Shown one piece after another: positions 27,539 to 36,662 of a stretch of 64,000 bases of DNA (the first letter of the stretch is position 1; the number at the start of each line of letters is the position of its first letter). The notes beneath the pieces were generated by a model, which was given only the letters and a program-made list of their open reading frames with translations, ran no database searches and was not told the origin of the DNA. The translations under genes and the position numbers were made by a program. Origin of the DNA: Marinobacter sp. HL-58. Its GTDB lineage: Bacteria; Pseudomonadota; Gammaproteobacteria; Pseudomonadales; Oleiphilaceae. The stretch covers positions 214,997 to 278,996 of the forward strand of contig NZ_LIHP01000012.1 in the NCBI RefSeq assembly GCF_001314605.1, read 5' to 3'.

Positions 27539-28602
27539 TGCTCACTGTCCTCGGTATCCGGAACAGGAACCGGAGCGGGCGAAGAACGATAGTCAGAGCG
27601 GCGGTTCAGCTGAAATTCCCGCACGGCCTTCTGATGTTCCTGCAAGGTGCGGGAAAACTTGTGGGTACCGTCACCGCGAGCAACAAAATACAGGGCATCC
27701 CCGTCCGCGGGATTCAGTGCCGCATGAATCGCTTCTTTTCCCGGCAATGCGATGGGTGTTGGTGGCAGTCCGTCAATCCGGTAGGTGTTGTAGTCTGTTC
27801 GTGTCTGCAGATCCCGGCGGGTGATCCTTCCCTGGTAGCTGTCACCCATACCATAAATCACTGTGGGGTCCGTCTGCAGGCGCATTCCTTTCTCCAGCCG
27901 GCGAACAAAAACACCCGCCACCTCCTGACGTTCATGGACCGCGCCGGTTTCACGCTCCACGATGGAGGCCATGATCAGCGCTTCGTAAGGTGAATCGTAC
28001 GGCAGGTTTTCCGCCCGGGATTCCCACTCATCTGCCAGCACCTCTTCCATGCGCCCGAAGGCGCGGCGTAACAGGTCCAGGTCAGACTCATCACTGGTAA
28101 ACCGATAGGTATCCGGGAAAAAACGGCCCTCGGGATGTTCGCCCTCGGCGCCCACGGCCTCCATGATCTCCTCGTCGGTCCACTCCGTGGTTACCTGCTC
28201 CAGGCGCTCGCTGGCCGCCAGCGCCTGACGCATATCCCGGAAGGTCCAACCCTCAATGAACTGGATCTGCCAGTGCTTGGTCGCTCCGGCCACCATCATG
28301 GAAATCATGTCGAGGGTGCTCATTCCCGGCGTAAACTCATATTCTCCGGCCTTGAGGCGAGTCTGTTCCGGGAAAAGCCTGCCATGGACCCTGAGCCACA
28401 GACTGTCACCGGCGAGGCCATCAGCCTCGAGCTTGCGGGCCACTTGCCCGTAGCCACTTCCGGAAGCAACACTGAAAAGCACCGGCTCATCCAGTGCTAC
28501 CGGTTGCTCAAGGGTCTGGAGCCCCTGCCATACCCAGAGAGCACCCCCGGCGACGGCCAGAATGATCAAACAAAACAGACTGATTAATAACTTCTTGAAC
28601 AA
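27535..28602 (-). CDS. mltG: Endolytic murein transglycosylase MltG
   Basis: Inner-membrane lytic transglycosylase that cuts nascent glycan strands and helps set their length. The 355 residues carry an N-terminal membrane anchor (about 5-27), a LysM-like region, and a YceG catalytic domain with the conserved Glu in IMASIVERETG and DPTVIYGMG. The start is TTG at 28602, with GGAA eight bases upstream and the pabC stop codon just before it. An acidic C-terminus ends the protein. It is cotranscribed with pabC (upstream) and tmk (overlapping). Confidence 0.94.
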   Translation of the reverse strand: MFKKLLISLFCLIILAVAGGALWVWQGLQTLEQPVALDEPVLFSVASGSGYGQVARKLEADGLAGDSLWLRVHGRLFPEQTRLKAGEYEFTPGMSTLDMISMMVAGATKHWQIQFIEGWTFRDMRQALAASERLEQVTTEWTDEEIMEAVGAEGEHPEGRFFPDTYRFTSDESDLDLLRRAFGRMEEVLADEWESRAENLPYDSPYEALIMASIVERETGAVHERQEVAGVFVRRLEKGMRLQTDPTVIYGMGDSYQGRITRRDLQTRTDYNTYRIDGLPPTPIALPGKEAIHAALNPADGDALYFVARGDGTHKFSRTLQEHQKAVREFQLNRRSDYRSSPAPVPVPDTEDSEQ

Positions 28603-28607
28603 GCGTT

Positions 28608-29426
28608 TTATTCCAAAGTTTTCAGAGGGTCACAGATTGTCTCAATACCACCCTCCACTGGCAAATCAACACCGCCCAGTTTGCGAACCGGAACAATACC
28701 CACGACACTGTTGGCCAGATACAGGCCCCGGAAATTTTCCGACGAGAGCATGGCGGGAGGCAGGTTTTCCTCATGGACACAGTAGCCGGCACTGCCAAGG
28801 CATTCCATCAGGTATCGCCGCATCACACCGGCCACCGCAAGACATTCGACAGGAGGCGTAAACCACTCGTTCCCGAGCCTGATGAACAGGTTCGTCCGTG
28901 TGCCCTCAACCAGGTTACCGGCGGTGTCGCTCATGATCAGCTCGAACTCGCGGCCGGTAAACTCGCGGCTCGCCATCACCTGTTCCAGCCGGTTGAGGGT
29001 TTTCATACCGGCCAGTTGCGGATTTACGGTCAGGGGAAAACGGGAAAGCTCTGCCACCACACCGGCGCTGTCCGGAATCGGCGGCATGGGTGATGCGAAC
29101 ACGATCAGGTTGGGCCGGCTGTTTTCAGGCGGCCGGTACCCGCGCCCACCGCTGCCGCGGGTCAGAATCAGCTTCAGCACCCAGTCCTCGCTCTGGAAAG
29201 CGACTGCCTGGTCAACCCCTGCCTGCGTTATGCCCGCATCCAGCTCAGCCCTCTGAACCGGTATGTCCAAACGCCCGGCATCCGCTACCATCCGGTCCAG
29301 GTGAAACGCCCGCAACACCGCTTTGCGACCACGCATGTGGATGGTTTCAAACAGGCCGTCGCCGTAGGCCAGCCCGCGGTCGCCGGCAGGGATCCCGTTG
29401 CTCTCGGCCCGGATAACGTTCAGCAC
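28608..29426 (-). CDS. pabC: Aminodeoxychorismate lyase
   Basis: PLP enzyme of fold type IV that releases pyruvate from 4-amino-4-deoxychorismate to give p-aminobenzoate for folate synthesis. It has 272 residues. Signatures are DRGLAYGDGLFETI (about 16-29), GMKTLNRLEQVMA with the PLP lysine, and LVEGTRTNLFI. The start is GTG at 29426, only eight bases after the fabF stop codon; the ribosome site is weak, which suggests translational coupling. Its place between fabF and mltG is conserved in the class. Confidence 0.94.
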   Translation of the reverse strand: MLNVIRAESNGIPAGDRGLAYGDGLFETIHMRGRKAVLRAFHLDRMVADAGRLDIPVQRAELDAGITQAGVDQAVAFQSEDWVLKLILTRGSGGRGYRPPENSRPNLIVFASPMPPIPDSAGVVAELSRFPLTVNPQLAGMKTLNRLEQVMASREFTGREFELIMSDTAGNLVEGTRTNLFIRLGNEWFTPPVECLAVAGVMRRYLMECLGSAGYCVHEENLPPAMLSSENFRGLYLANSVVGIVPVRKLGGVDLPVEGGIETICDPLKTLE

Positions 29427-29434
29427 AGCCGCAA

Positions 29435-30682
29435 TCAGTCCTCGTAACGCTGGAAAATCAGGGTGCCGTTGGTGCCGCCAAATCCGAAGGAGTTGGACAG
29501 GGCCACCCGGACATCGGCCTTGCGACTTTGGCCGGCAACAAAGTCCAGGTCACAGCCTTCGTCCGGCTCATCCAGGTTAATGGTGGGAGGCAGTACACCG
29601 TCGCGAATGGCCAGCAAGGAGAAAATCGCTTCAACCGCACCTGCCGCACCCAGCAGGTGGCCCGTCATGGACTTGGTGCTGCTGACTGCCAGCTCGTAAG
29701 CATGGTCAGCGAATACCGATTTGACCGCCGCAACCTCGGCAACATCGCCTACCTGGGTTGAGGTGCCATGGGCATTGATGTAGTCAACGGCCTCGGGGGC
29801 CAGCCCGGCGTCGCGGATCGCATTTTTCATGGAGCGAGCAGCACCTTCTCCATTTGCTGGCGGGGAAGTGATGTGAAAGGCATCGTCGCTCATACCGAAT
29901 CCGATGATTTCACCGAGTATGTTCGCACCCCGGCGCTTTGCATGCTCAAGATCCTCAAGCACGACAACACCGGCGCCATCACTGAGCACAAACCCGTCCC
30001 GGCCCTTGTCCCAGGGACGGCTCGCCTTTTCAGGTTCGTCGTTTCGGGTTGAAAGTGCCCTTGCCGCGGAGAAAGCGGCGATAGAGCTCCGGGTAGTGGC
30101 CATTTCCGAACCACCGGCCAGCATCACGTCGGCATCGCCATAGGCGATGGTGCGGGCGGCATAACCGATGTTGTGGGTGCCTGTGGTACAGGCCGTCACG
30201 ATGGCAATGTTGGGGCCCTGGTAACCGAAGCGAATGGCAACGTTGCCGGAAATCATGTTGATAACGGACGCCGGCACAAAGAAGGGGGACACCTTTCTGG
30301 GGCCAGAGTGTTCCATGTTGATAATATTCTTCTCTATATACTCGAGGCCACCGATCCCCGAGCCAATCGCCACACCGACTCTCTCCTTGTCCAGACCGGT
30401 ATACCGGTCCAATCCGCTCGCGTCGACCGCCTGCTGGGCGGCAATAAGGCCGTAATGAATGAACGCATCCAGTTTCCGGGCATCCTTGGCGGACAGGTAA
30501 GGCTCCATGTCCAGGTTCTTGATGCCGCCGCCAATCCGTGTGTTGTATGCCGTCGTGTCGAACCGGTCGATTTCGCCAATGCCGCTGCGCCCCGCCAGGA
30601 TCCCGTTCCAGGACGAATCCACATCGTTACCCAGTGGCGACAGCATTCCCATGCCTGTTATCACAACACGTCGTTTAGCCAT
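29435..30682 (-). CDS. fabF: 3-oxoacyl-ACP synthase II
   Basis: Condensing enzyme for fatty acid chain elongation. It has 415 residues from the ATG at 30682 ([18 protein letters not shown]), chosen over a 12-codon longer reading because GAAGGGG sits just upstream and the family begins here. The catalytic triad is visible: Cys in [11 protein letters not shown], His in [11 protein letters not shown], and His in [13 protein letters not shown] hairpin with a T-run lies between acpP and this gene and probably lowers fabF expression relative to acpP. pabC follows after eight bases. Confidence 0.97.
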   Translation of the reverse strand: MAKRRVVITGMGMLSPLGNDVDSSWNGILAGRSGIGEIDRFDTTAYNTRIGGGIKNLDMEPYLSAKDARKLDAFIHYGLIAAQQAVDASGLDRYTGLDKERVGVAIGSGIGGLEYIEKNIINMEHSGPRKVSPFFVPASVINMISGNVAIRFGYQGPNIAIVTACTTGTHNIGYAARTIAYGDADVMLAGGSEMATTRSSIAAFSAARALSTRNDEPEKASRPWDKGRDGFVLSDGAGVVVLEDLEHAKRRGANILGEIIGFGMSDDAFHITSPPANGEGAARSMKNAIRDAGLAPEAVDYINAHGTSTQVGDVAEVAAVKSVFADHAYELAVSSTKSMTGHLLGAAGAVEAIFSLLAIRDGVLPPTINLDEPDEGCDLDFVAGQSRKADVRVALSNSFGFGGTNGTLIFQRYED

Positions 30683-30734
30683 ATCCCCTTCACCTGAAGT
30701 CTGTTCCATTTCTGCCACAGTATGTGCCGGACAA

Positions 30735-30773
30735 TAAAAAAGCCGTCCACTGAATAATCACATGGACGGCTTT
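30735..30773 (-). terminator. Attenuator-type terminator between acpP and fabF
   Basis: On the minus strand, AAGCCGTCCA and TGGACGGCTT form a long stem around a ~13-base AT-rich loop, followed by TTTTTTATT. It lies between the acpP stop codon (30802) and the fabF start (30682), so it should end part of the transcripts after acpP. Confidence 0.85.
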
Positions 30774-30801
30774 CTGCCTGGCGTAAAAAACGTGCTGAGT
30801 A

Positions 30802-31035
30802 TCAGGTATGCGCGACGATGTAGTCGATCGCGTCCTGGACACTCGCCAGCTTTTCCGCTTCCTCGTCCGGAATTTCGGTCTCGAACTCTTCCTCAAGTGC
30901 CATGACCAGCTCAACGGTGTCCAGTGAGTCAGCGCCAAGGTCCTCTACAAAAGAAGATGTGTTCTGAACCTCGGACTCTTTAACGCCCAACTGCTCACAA
31001 ACGATCTTCTTCACGCGCTCTTCAACTGTACTCAT
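30802..31035 (-). CDS. acpP: Acyl carrier protein
   Basis: Small acidic carrier of acyl groups in fatty acid and lipid A synthesis. It has 77 residues. The phosphopantetheine site is Ser37 in [19 protein letters not shown]. The start is the ATG at 31035, preceded by GTGAGGAC. It has a candidate promoter of its own within the fabG-acpP gap and a downstream attenuator before fabF; together these would allow the high expression the carrier needs. Confidence 0.98.
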   Translation of the reverse strand: MSTVEERVKKIVCEQLGVKESEVQNTSSFVEDLGADSLDTVELVMALEEEFETEIPDEEAEKLASVQDAIDYIVAHT

Positions 31036-31078
31036 AATGTCCTCACTTTTGTGTCAACCAAGCAACTCGAATGCTGCC

Positions 31079-31107
31079 AGTTTAGTTTAAACCATACCTG
31101 CAAACAA
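31079..31107 (-). promoter_or_regulatory. Candidate acpP promoter
   Basis: On the minus strand, TTGTTT (31102-31107) and TAAACT (31079-31084) have a 17-base spacer, in the 132-base interval between fabG and acpP. The predicted transcript would have a leader of about 35 bases. Confidence 0.55.
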
Positions 31108-31167
31108 GCAGGGGTTCCATTCAAACATGTTGTGCAACAAGGGTTTGCGCACACGCCCCCGAAGGGA

Positions 31168-31911
31168 CTATCCCATGTACATACCGCCATTGACGTGAAT
31201 TGTTTCGCCTGTCACGTAACCAGCGGCCTCCGAGGCCAGGAAGGCAACAACCGCTGCCACTTCTTCCGGCTCACCCAGACGACCGGCGGGTATGACTTCC
31301 ATCATAGCCTCGCGTTGCTTGTCGTCCAGTTTTCGGGTCATATCCGTGTCAATAAATCCCGGGGCAACACAGTTGGCGGTGATGCCCCGGTTCGACATTT
31401 CTTTCGCCAGGCTGCGGGTGAAGCCTTCAACACCTGCCTTGGCAGCGCAATAGTTGGCCTGCCCGGGATTCCCCATGCCGGCCACTACCGAACTTATGTT
31501 GATCACCCGGCCCCACCTGGCTTTCGCCATGCCACGCAATACAGCCTTGCTGGTGCGATAGACGCTAGACAGGTTGGTTTCAATCACAGACGACCAGTCG
31601 TCGTCTTTCAGGCGCATCAGGAGGTTATCACGAGTGATGCCGGCATTGTTGACGAGAATCACCGGCGCACCGGCTTTTTCACTCACCTCTTTCAGGCCAG
31701 CGTCGATGCTGTCAGGGTCCGCGACGTTCATTACAATACCGAAACCCTTGTTACCCACCGCTTTCAGGTCGGCGGAAATGGACTCGGCACCGGCTTCACT
31801 GGTAGCCGTGCCCACCACCGTCGCACCCTGCTCAGCCAATGCCCTGGCGATGGCTTTTCCGATTCCGCGGGTTGCACCGGTTACCAGTGCGGTCTTGCCT
31901 TCAAGAGACAT
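31168..31911 (-). CDS. fabG: 3-oxoacyl-ACP reductase
   Basis: NADPH-dependent short-chain dehydrogenase that reduces beta-ketoacyl-ACP. It has 247 residues. GATRGIGKAIA (about 11-21) is the Rossmann motif, NNAGITRDNL follows, and the catalytic Ser and YxxxK are in NISSVVAGMG and NYCAAKAG. The C-terminal GETIHVNGGMYMG is characteristic. It starts 12 bases after the fabD stop codon, so it is cotranscribed with fabD. Confidence 0.97.
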   Translation of the reverse strand: MSLEGKTALVTGATRGIGKAIARALAEQGATVVGTATSEAGAESISADLKAVGNKGFGIVMNVADPDSIDAGLKEVSEKAGAPVILVNNAGITRDNLLMRLKDDDWSSVIETNLSSVYRTSKAVLRGMAKARWGRVINISSVVAGMGNPGQANYCAAKAGVEGFTRSLAKEMSNRGITANCVAPGFIDTDMTRKLDDKQREAMMEVIPAGRLGEPEEVAAVVAFLASEAAGYVTGETIHVNGGMYMG

Positions 31912-31923
31912 GCAATGCTCCTA

Positions 31924-32862
31924 TCATTTCTGTCCGAACGCCTCTGACGCTTTTGCGAGGGCGTCCGGATCTTCAATTCCATAGACCGAAAGGTCACGAT
32001 CGATCCGCTTCGCCAGGCCGGCAAGTACCTTGCCGGCGCCGCACTCTACCGCGATCCCGACGTCACTGGCCACCAGTTTGCGGACAGAGTCGGTCCATAA
32101 CACTGGAGAGTATAGCTGCTTGACCAGATTGCTCTTGAGGGAATCGCTGTCCTGGGCCACTGCAGCTGTCACATTCTGAACCACGGGAATGACAGCGTCG
32201 TTAAAGCTGACTTCGTCAAGCGCTGCCGCCAACTCCTCTGCGGCACCTTTCATCAGCGCACAGTGGGACGGAACGCTCACCGGCAATGGCATTGCCTTGC
32301 GTGCGCCACGGGCCTTGCAGGCCTCGATGGCACGCTCCACCGCCGCAGCGGAACCGGCAATGACTACCTGGCCGGGGGCATTGAAATTCACCGCGGAGAC
32401 CACATCACCATTGGCGGCTTCCGCGCAGGCGGCGGTCACGTCGTCGTCCTCAAGCCCGAGGATCGCGGCCATCCTGCCTTCTCCGGCAGGAACTGCCGTC
32501 TGCATCAATTCCCCACGCAGACGCACCAGCTTGATGGCATCGAAAAAGTTGAGGCTCTCGGCGGCTACCAGCGCGCTGTATTCGCCCAGGCTGTGCCCGG
32601 CGAGAAAGTCAGGGGCCTTGCCTCCAGCCACAAACCATTGCCGCCACAACGCGATGCTGGCAGTCAGCAACGCGGGCTGTGTCACTGTGGTCTGGTTCAG
32701 TTCCTCTGCCGGACCATGCTGGCACAAATGCCACAGGTCATACCCCAGCAGATCGGAGGCTTCCGAGAAGGTTTTTTCTATGATCGGCCAGCTTTCGGCT
32801 GCTGTCGCCAGCATGCCTACAGACTGTGATCCTTGTCCGGGAAAAATAAAGGCTGATTTCAT
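31924..32862 (-). CDS. fabD: Malonyl-CoA:ACP transacylase
   Basis: Loads malonate onto acyl carrier protein. It has 312 residues with the active-site Ser91 in GHSLGEYSALVAA and the partner His in VPSHCALM. The start MKSAFIFPGQGSQS is typical. It lies downstream of plsX on the same strand with a 132-base gap that contains a candidate promoter. The fabD-fabG spacing of 12 bases implies one transcript. Confidence 0.97.
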   Translation of the reverse strand: MKSAFIFPGQGSQSVGMLATAAESWPIIEKTFSEASDLLGYDLWHLCQHGPAEELNQTTVTQPALLTASIALWRQWFVAGGKAPDFLAGHSLGEYSALVAAESLNFFDAIKLVRLRGELMQTAVPAGEGRMAAILGLEDDDVTAACAEAANGDVVSAVNFNAPGQVVIAGSAAAVERAIEACKARGARKAMPLPVSVPSHCALMKGAAEELAAALDEVSFNDAVIPVVQNVTAAVAQDSDSLKSNLVKQLYSPVLWTDSVRKLVASDVGIAVECGAGKVLAGLAKRIDRDLSVYGIEDPDALAKASEAFGQK

Positions 32863-32906
32863 AGTGCGAATCTTACCGTCAATGTGGGGTTACGGGAGAT
32901 TAGCCA

Positions 32907-32936
32907 ATAGTACAACCTGGGGCCCGATCCGGCCAA
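32907..32936 (-). promoter_or_regulatory. Weak candidate promoter upstream of fabD
   Basis: On the minus strand, TTGGCC (32931-32936) and TACTAT (32907-32912) are 18 bases apart in the plsX-fabD interval. It is a moderate match only; the main drive may come from the yceD promoter. Confidence 0.3.
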
Positions 32937-32994
32937 TCTGGCAAAAACGGGAACATACTTTAGTCTCAGAGGCTGTCTTTTCAGAGAGGGATAA

Positions 32995-33996
32995 TCAGAA
33001 CATCAGGTCATCAAGGCGGTCATTAATCCGGCTGGGCACTTCCAGCTCCACTTCTCGCACCGCCTGACGGATGGCGGCCAGCATGGCACGCTCGTTGGCA
33101 TTTCCGTGACTTTTTATAACCACTCCCTGGAGCCCCAGAAGGCTGGCACCATTATGCCGGGATGGATCCATCAGTCTGAGCAGGCGCCCGATCATCGGCC
33201 TGGCCAGCAGACCAACAAACTTGCCATACAGGGTTTTCGTAAATGCCTGCTCCAGCAGCTCTATCAGCAATCCGGCAACACCCTCGCCGGTCTTGAGCGC
33301 AATATTGCCGACAAAACCATCGCAGACCACCACGTCGGCCACATCCCGGAACAGGTCACTGCCCTCGATGTATCCGATGTAGTTGATGGTGTCACTCTGA
33401 GCCAGCATGTGGGAGGCCAAACGCACCTGTTCGTTGCCCTTGATCTCTTCCTCGCCCACATTCAGCAGGGCAACCCGGGGCTCAGGCTGGTTACAGATGG
33501 CTGACGCCATCAACGATCCCATCAGTGCATACTGATAGAGATTTTCAGCTGTGGAGTCGACATTCGCGCCCAGATCAAGCACATGGCACCGGCCCCGCAA
33601 TGACGGGATCAGCTTGGCAATCGCCGGGCGTTCAATGCCCGGGTACATACGGATAAGGGATCGGCCGAATGCCATCAGCGCACCGGTGTTGCCGGCACTG
33701 ACACAACCCTGGGCAACACCGTCCCGGACAAGACCGAGAGCAACAGCCATGGACGAATTGCGTTTGTGCCGAAGCGCATGGGACGGACGCTCGTTCATAC
33801 GCACGATGTCAGCCGCTTCAACAATCCGTATTCGCGGGTGCCCCTCATGCAACAAAGCCTCGAGTTCGCTCCGGATTCCCACCAGAACAAGACTCAAGGC
33901 TTCGTTTTCTTTCACTGCATCCAGTGCAGCGGAGACCACCACAGCGGCTCCGCGATCACCACTCATGGCGTCAATAGCGATGGTGACCGGCTTCAC
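32995..33996 (-). CDS. plsX: Phosphate acyltransferase PlsX
   Basis: Converts acyl-ACP to acyl phosphate for phospholipid synthesis, as a peripheral membrane protein. It has 333 residues from the GTG at 33996, which has GGAGG four bases upstream; the reading frame also allows an ATG at 34014, but that start would itself overlap the ribosome site. Signatures are TIAIDAMSGDRG (about residues 5-16), SAGNTGALMAFGRSL, and VCDGFVGNIALKTGEG. It is cotranscribed with rpmF upstream and precedes fabD, a conserved order. Confidence 0.93.
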   Translation of the reverse strand: MKPVTIAIDAMSGDRGAAVVVSAALDAVKENEALSLVLVGIRSELEALLHEGHPRIRIVEAADIVRMNERPSHALRHKRNSSMAVALGLVRDGVAQGCVSAGNTGALMAFGRSLIRMYPGIERPAIAKLIPSLRGRCHVLDLGANVDSTAENLYQYALMGSLMASAICNQPEPRVALLNVGEEEIKGNEQVRLASHMLAQSDTINYIGYIEGSDLFRDVADVVVCDGFVGNIALKTGEGVAGLLIELLEQAFTKTLYGKFVGLLARPMIGRLLRLMDPSRHNGASLLGLQGVVIKSHGNANERAMLAAIRQAVREVELEVPSRINDRLDDLMF

Positions 33997-34038
33997 CGTT
34001 CCTCCATCTGGCACTGGCGAATGAATTCCCGCGACGGT

Positions 34039-34218
34039 TTACTCGTCGCGAGCCTCAATTACCTGCTTGCCACGATAAAAACCGTCCGGAGACACGTGGT
34101 GGCGACGATGCACCTCACCCGTGGTGGTATCGGTGGACAGAGCTGCAGTGCTCAGGGCGTCGTGTGAACGGCGCATGCCGCGCTTTGAGCGGGTCTTTCG
34201 GTTTTGCTGTACAGCCAT
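34039..34218 (-). CDS. rpmF: 50S ribosomal protein L32
   Basis: Small basic ribosomal protein of 59 residues. It begins [20 protein letters not shown], then has [20 protein letters not shown] and FYRGKQVI. These are exact family features, including the C-terminal [10 protein letters not shown] region. The start is the ATG at 34218, with CAGGAGC upstream. The gene sits between yceD and plsX on one transcript, as in most gammaproteobacteria. Confidence 0.97.
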   Translation of the reverse strand: MAVQQNRKTRSKRGMRRSHDALSTAALSTDTTTGEVHRRHHVSPDGFYRGKQVIEARDE

Positions 34219-34291
34219 GATTTTGCTCCTGACCTGATAAACGTATGTTCGTTAAATTCGCGCCGGCTTTCCGTAAAAAAACGACGCCTGA

Positions 34292-34846
34292 TTAATGTTT
34301 CTTTGTCTTGAGATCCGCCAGCACACTGAACGGGTTGTCTTCAGACTTTTTCACCGGCTCTTCACCGGTGTCATCCGGCTCGAAAGCTTCCAGTTCCTCT
34401 CTGGCGGGACATTCGTCGCGCTCATGAAGCGGGAACGGAGGCAGAACCAGCAGCAACTCATCTTCGGTCATCGACCACAAATTCGCACTGAAATCGTCCG
34501 TCAGGAACGGTTCAAGCTCCTTTGGCAACTGCTGTGCCTGCGCATCACTGGTCACCAGACCCAGCGTAAAGCCGGACACCAGCGTTTGCTGCATGGGGCC
34601 CATGCAACGCTGACACTCCAGCGTTACCGGCGCTTCCAGTTTGCCCGTCACTATGCGCCTGCGCTCGCTGTCCATGGAAAATGACAGCTCTACCCGGCAC
34701 ACCGCGCCATCCTCAAATCCGTAAACGGAGTCACCAAAGCGAGCCAATGCCATCAGAGGAATCTCTCCCTCCAACACAATGTTTTGCTCTGCCAAACGGT
34801 AAGGATCGACAGTTTTGGGCAGCTCGGCGCTTGAGGCTTTTGACAT
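34292..34846 (-). CDS. yceD: YceD family protein (DUF177), 23S rRNA-associated
   Basis: The 184-residue protein belongs to the DUF177 family, linked to 23S rRNA accumulation in plants and bacteria. The exact function is unsettled. The cysteine motif LECQRCMGPM (about 75-84) is diagnostic. An acidic C-terminal tail follows (LEAFEPDDTGEEPVKK). The start is the ATG at 34846, only nine bases from a consensus -10 element and without a Shine-Dalgarno sequence. The message is therefore probably leaderless or nearly so. It is the first gene of the yceD-rpmF-plsX-fabDG series and is divergent from maf. Confidence 0.93.
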   Translation of the reverse strand: MSKASSAELPKTVDPYRLAEQNIVLEGEIPLMALARFGDSVYGFEDGAVCRVELSFSMDSERRRIVTGKLEAPVTLECQRCMGPMQQTLVSGFTLGLVTSDAQAQQLPKELEPFLTDDFSANLWSMTEDELLLVLPPFPLHERDECPAREELEAFEPDDTGEEPVKKSEDNPFSVLADLKTKKH

Positions 34847-34855
34847 AGGCGCGCA

Positions 34856-34884
34856 ATTTTAGGGGCCCGGCCCGCTGCTGTCAA
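34856..34884 (-). promoter_or_regulatory. Consensus sigma70 promoter of yceD-rpmF-plsX-fab
   Basis: On the minus strand, TTGACA (34879-34884, perfect) and TAAAAT (34856-34861) have a 17-base GC-rich spacer. The discriminator is TGCGCGCCT, directly followed by the yceD ATG. A normal start six to eight bases past the -10 would leave a leader of zero to about three bases. Confidence 0.85.
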
Positions 34885-34994
34885 AGACTTCATGCGCATT
34901 TGCGCAGGGGTTACACCGGGGATAGGTGTATTCTACGATAATACCATCGTGTCCGGGCCCGCCCGGGCCACTCCAGGCAACCCCGAGGAAGTCA

Positions 34995-35630
34995 ATGAAA
35001 CCACGCCCACTGCTGCTTGCATCGTCATCGCCTTACCGGCGGCAATTACTGACACGGCTGGGAATACCCTTCGAGGCGGTGTCTCCGGATATTGATGAAT
35101 CACCCACTGACACCGAAAACGCAGAACAGCTGGCAACCCGGCTGGCCACCGCAAAGGCCCGAGCCCTTGCACCGGCTTATCCTGACCACTGGATTATCGG
35201 CTCGGACCAGGTTGCCTGCCTTCAGGACGGTACTTTGCTGAACAAACCCGGAAACCATGAGCGCGCAGTGCAACAACTTGCCCGAAGCAGCGGCAAACGG
35301 GTTTCTTTCATGACCGGCCTGGTACTGCTTGACTCAGGGTCAGGAAAACTACAGAGCCATTGCGAATGCTTCCATGCCCACTTCAGGCACCTTACCCTGG
35401 AAGAAATCAGCCATTACCTGCATGCCGAAACCCCCTATGACTGCGCTGGCAGCTTTAAAATGGAGGGCCTGGGCATTGCACTGTTCAGCCAACTCGAAGG
35501 CAGAGACCCCAACAGCCTGGTGGGGCTGCCGTTGATTGCGCTGACCGACATGCTCCGGAACTGGGGGCTGAATCCGCTTACGCAGCCCCAAGCACATCAA
35601 CGCAGTTCGAATCGTGATTCGGACACGTAA
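34995..35630 (+). CDS. maf: Maf family nucleoside triphosphate pyrophosphatase
   Basis: House-cleaning pyrophosphatase for modified nucleotides. It has 211 residues from the ATG at 34995 (MKPRPLLLASSSPYRRQLL), with GAGGAA nine bases upstream; the frame extends further without a ribosome site. The S-R/K region LLLASSSPYRRQLL, DESP, and the central IIGSDQV match the family. Whether it is the YhdE or YceF subtype is not certain from motifs alone, though the location beside yceD-rpmF is that of YceF. Its 3' end overlaps the convergent sppA by 34 bases. Confidence 0.92.
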   Translation: MKPRPLLLASSSPYRRQLLTRLGIPFEAVSPDIDESPTDTENAEQLATRLATAKARALAPAYPDHWIIGSDQVACLQDGTLLNKPGNHERAVQQLARSSGKRVSFMTGLVLLDSGSGKLQSHCECFHAHFRHLTLEEISHYLHAETPYDCAGSFKMEGLGIALFSQLEGRDPNSLVGLPLIALTDMLRNWGLNPLTQPQAHQRSSNRDSDT

Positions 35631-36637
35631 CGGGCAATACCGCTACCGATAGATACACCGAACTGATCCACAATATCCTGGAACGGTGATTTCCGGCGGC
35701 TGTAATCCACCAGATCTTCCTGGCCGATCACCTGCCTCGCAACGTGGGACGAACTGCCCAGGCCATCAATCAAACCCAGCTCAAGCGCCTGCTCACCGCT
35801 CCAGACAAGCCCCGAGAACAGGCGCTCGTCGTCAGCAAGGCGATCGCCACGCCCTTTGCGTACGCTTTCAATAAACTGGCCGTGGGTGGTTTCAAGAACA
35901 CTCTCCCAGAACTGAACCTCGTCTTCCTGCTCAGGGGAGAATGGATCGAGAAATGCCTTGTTCTCGCCAGCCGTATAGAGGCGACGGTCCACCCCGATCT
36001 TTTCCATGATACCGGTAAACCCGAAACCACCGGCAACCACACCAATGGAGCCCACCAGGCTGGCCTTGTCCGCGTAGATCTCATCCGCCGCGGCAGCAAT
36101 GTAATAGGCACCGGAAGCGCCAATATCGGAGATAACAGCGTACAGTTTCTTGTCCGGGTACTCGTCCCGCAGGCGGACAATCTCGTCATAAATGTATCCG
36201 GACTGCACGGGACTGCCGCCCGGGCTGTTGATCCGCAGAATGACTCCCACGGAACTTTCCGCCTCGAACGCCTCACGCAGCGCACCGACAATATTGTCCG
36301 CACTGGCCAGCTCGTCGGCGGCAATGGTGCCATCGACCTCCACAAGCGCTGTATGCTCGCCTTTAGCTGCGGAATCCAGAGCCCCACCAAGGGGAAACTT
36401 GATCATGAACAGCAATGCAAAAAGGTACCCGAACGTCAGCAGCTTGAAGAAAATCCCCCAGCGCCGGCTCCTTCTTTGCTCCGACTGGAGCGACATCACC
36501 AGTTTTTCGATCAGCTTCCAGTCTCGGGCTGATTCCGGGGGCATTGCCGGTGATCTGCGGCCACCGGACTGTCTTCCCGCACCACTCTCTGGTTCACTCC
36601 CCCAGCCGGGATTCCTGTCTGACTCCCAATCGCTCAT
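35597..36637 (-). CDS. sppA: Signal peptide peptidase SppA (short type)
   Basis: Membrane-anchored serine protease of family S49 that degrades cleaved signal peptides. It has 346 residues, the single-domain form with one N-terminal membrane segment at 61-80. LRINSPGGSPVQSG, DIGASGAYYIAAAADEIYA (catalytic Ser), and DKASLVGSIGVV (catalytic Lys) are visible. The first 55 residues are polar and glycine/arginine-rich. It lies 25 bases after the HAD phosphatase gene on the same strand and is likely cotranscribed. Confidence 0.94.
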   Translation of the reverse strand: MSDWESDRNPGWGSEPESGAGRQSGGRRSPAMPPESARDWKLIEKLVMSLQSEQRRSRRWGIFFKLLTFGYLFALLFMIKFPLGGALDSAAKGEHTALVEVDGTIAADELASADNIVGALREAFEAESSVGVILRINSPGGSPVQSGYIYDEIVRLRDEYPDKKLYAVISDIGASGAYYIAAAADEIYADKASLVGSIGVVAGGFGFTGIMEKIGVDRRLYTAGENKAFLDPFSPEQEDEVQFWESVLETTHGQFIESVRKGRGDRLADDERLFSGLVWSGEQALELGLIDGLGSSSHVARQVIGQEDLVDYSRRKSPFQDIVDQFGVSIGSGIARYVSESRFELR

Positions 36638-36662
36638 TGACTCATCCTGTTGCTGTTAAGGT

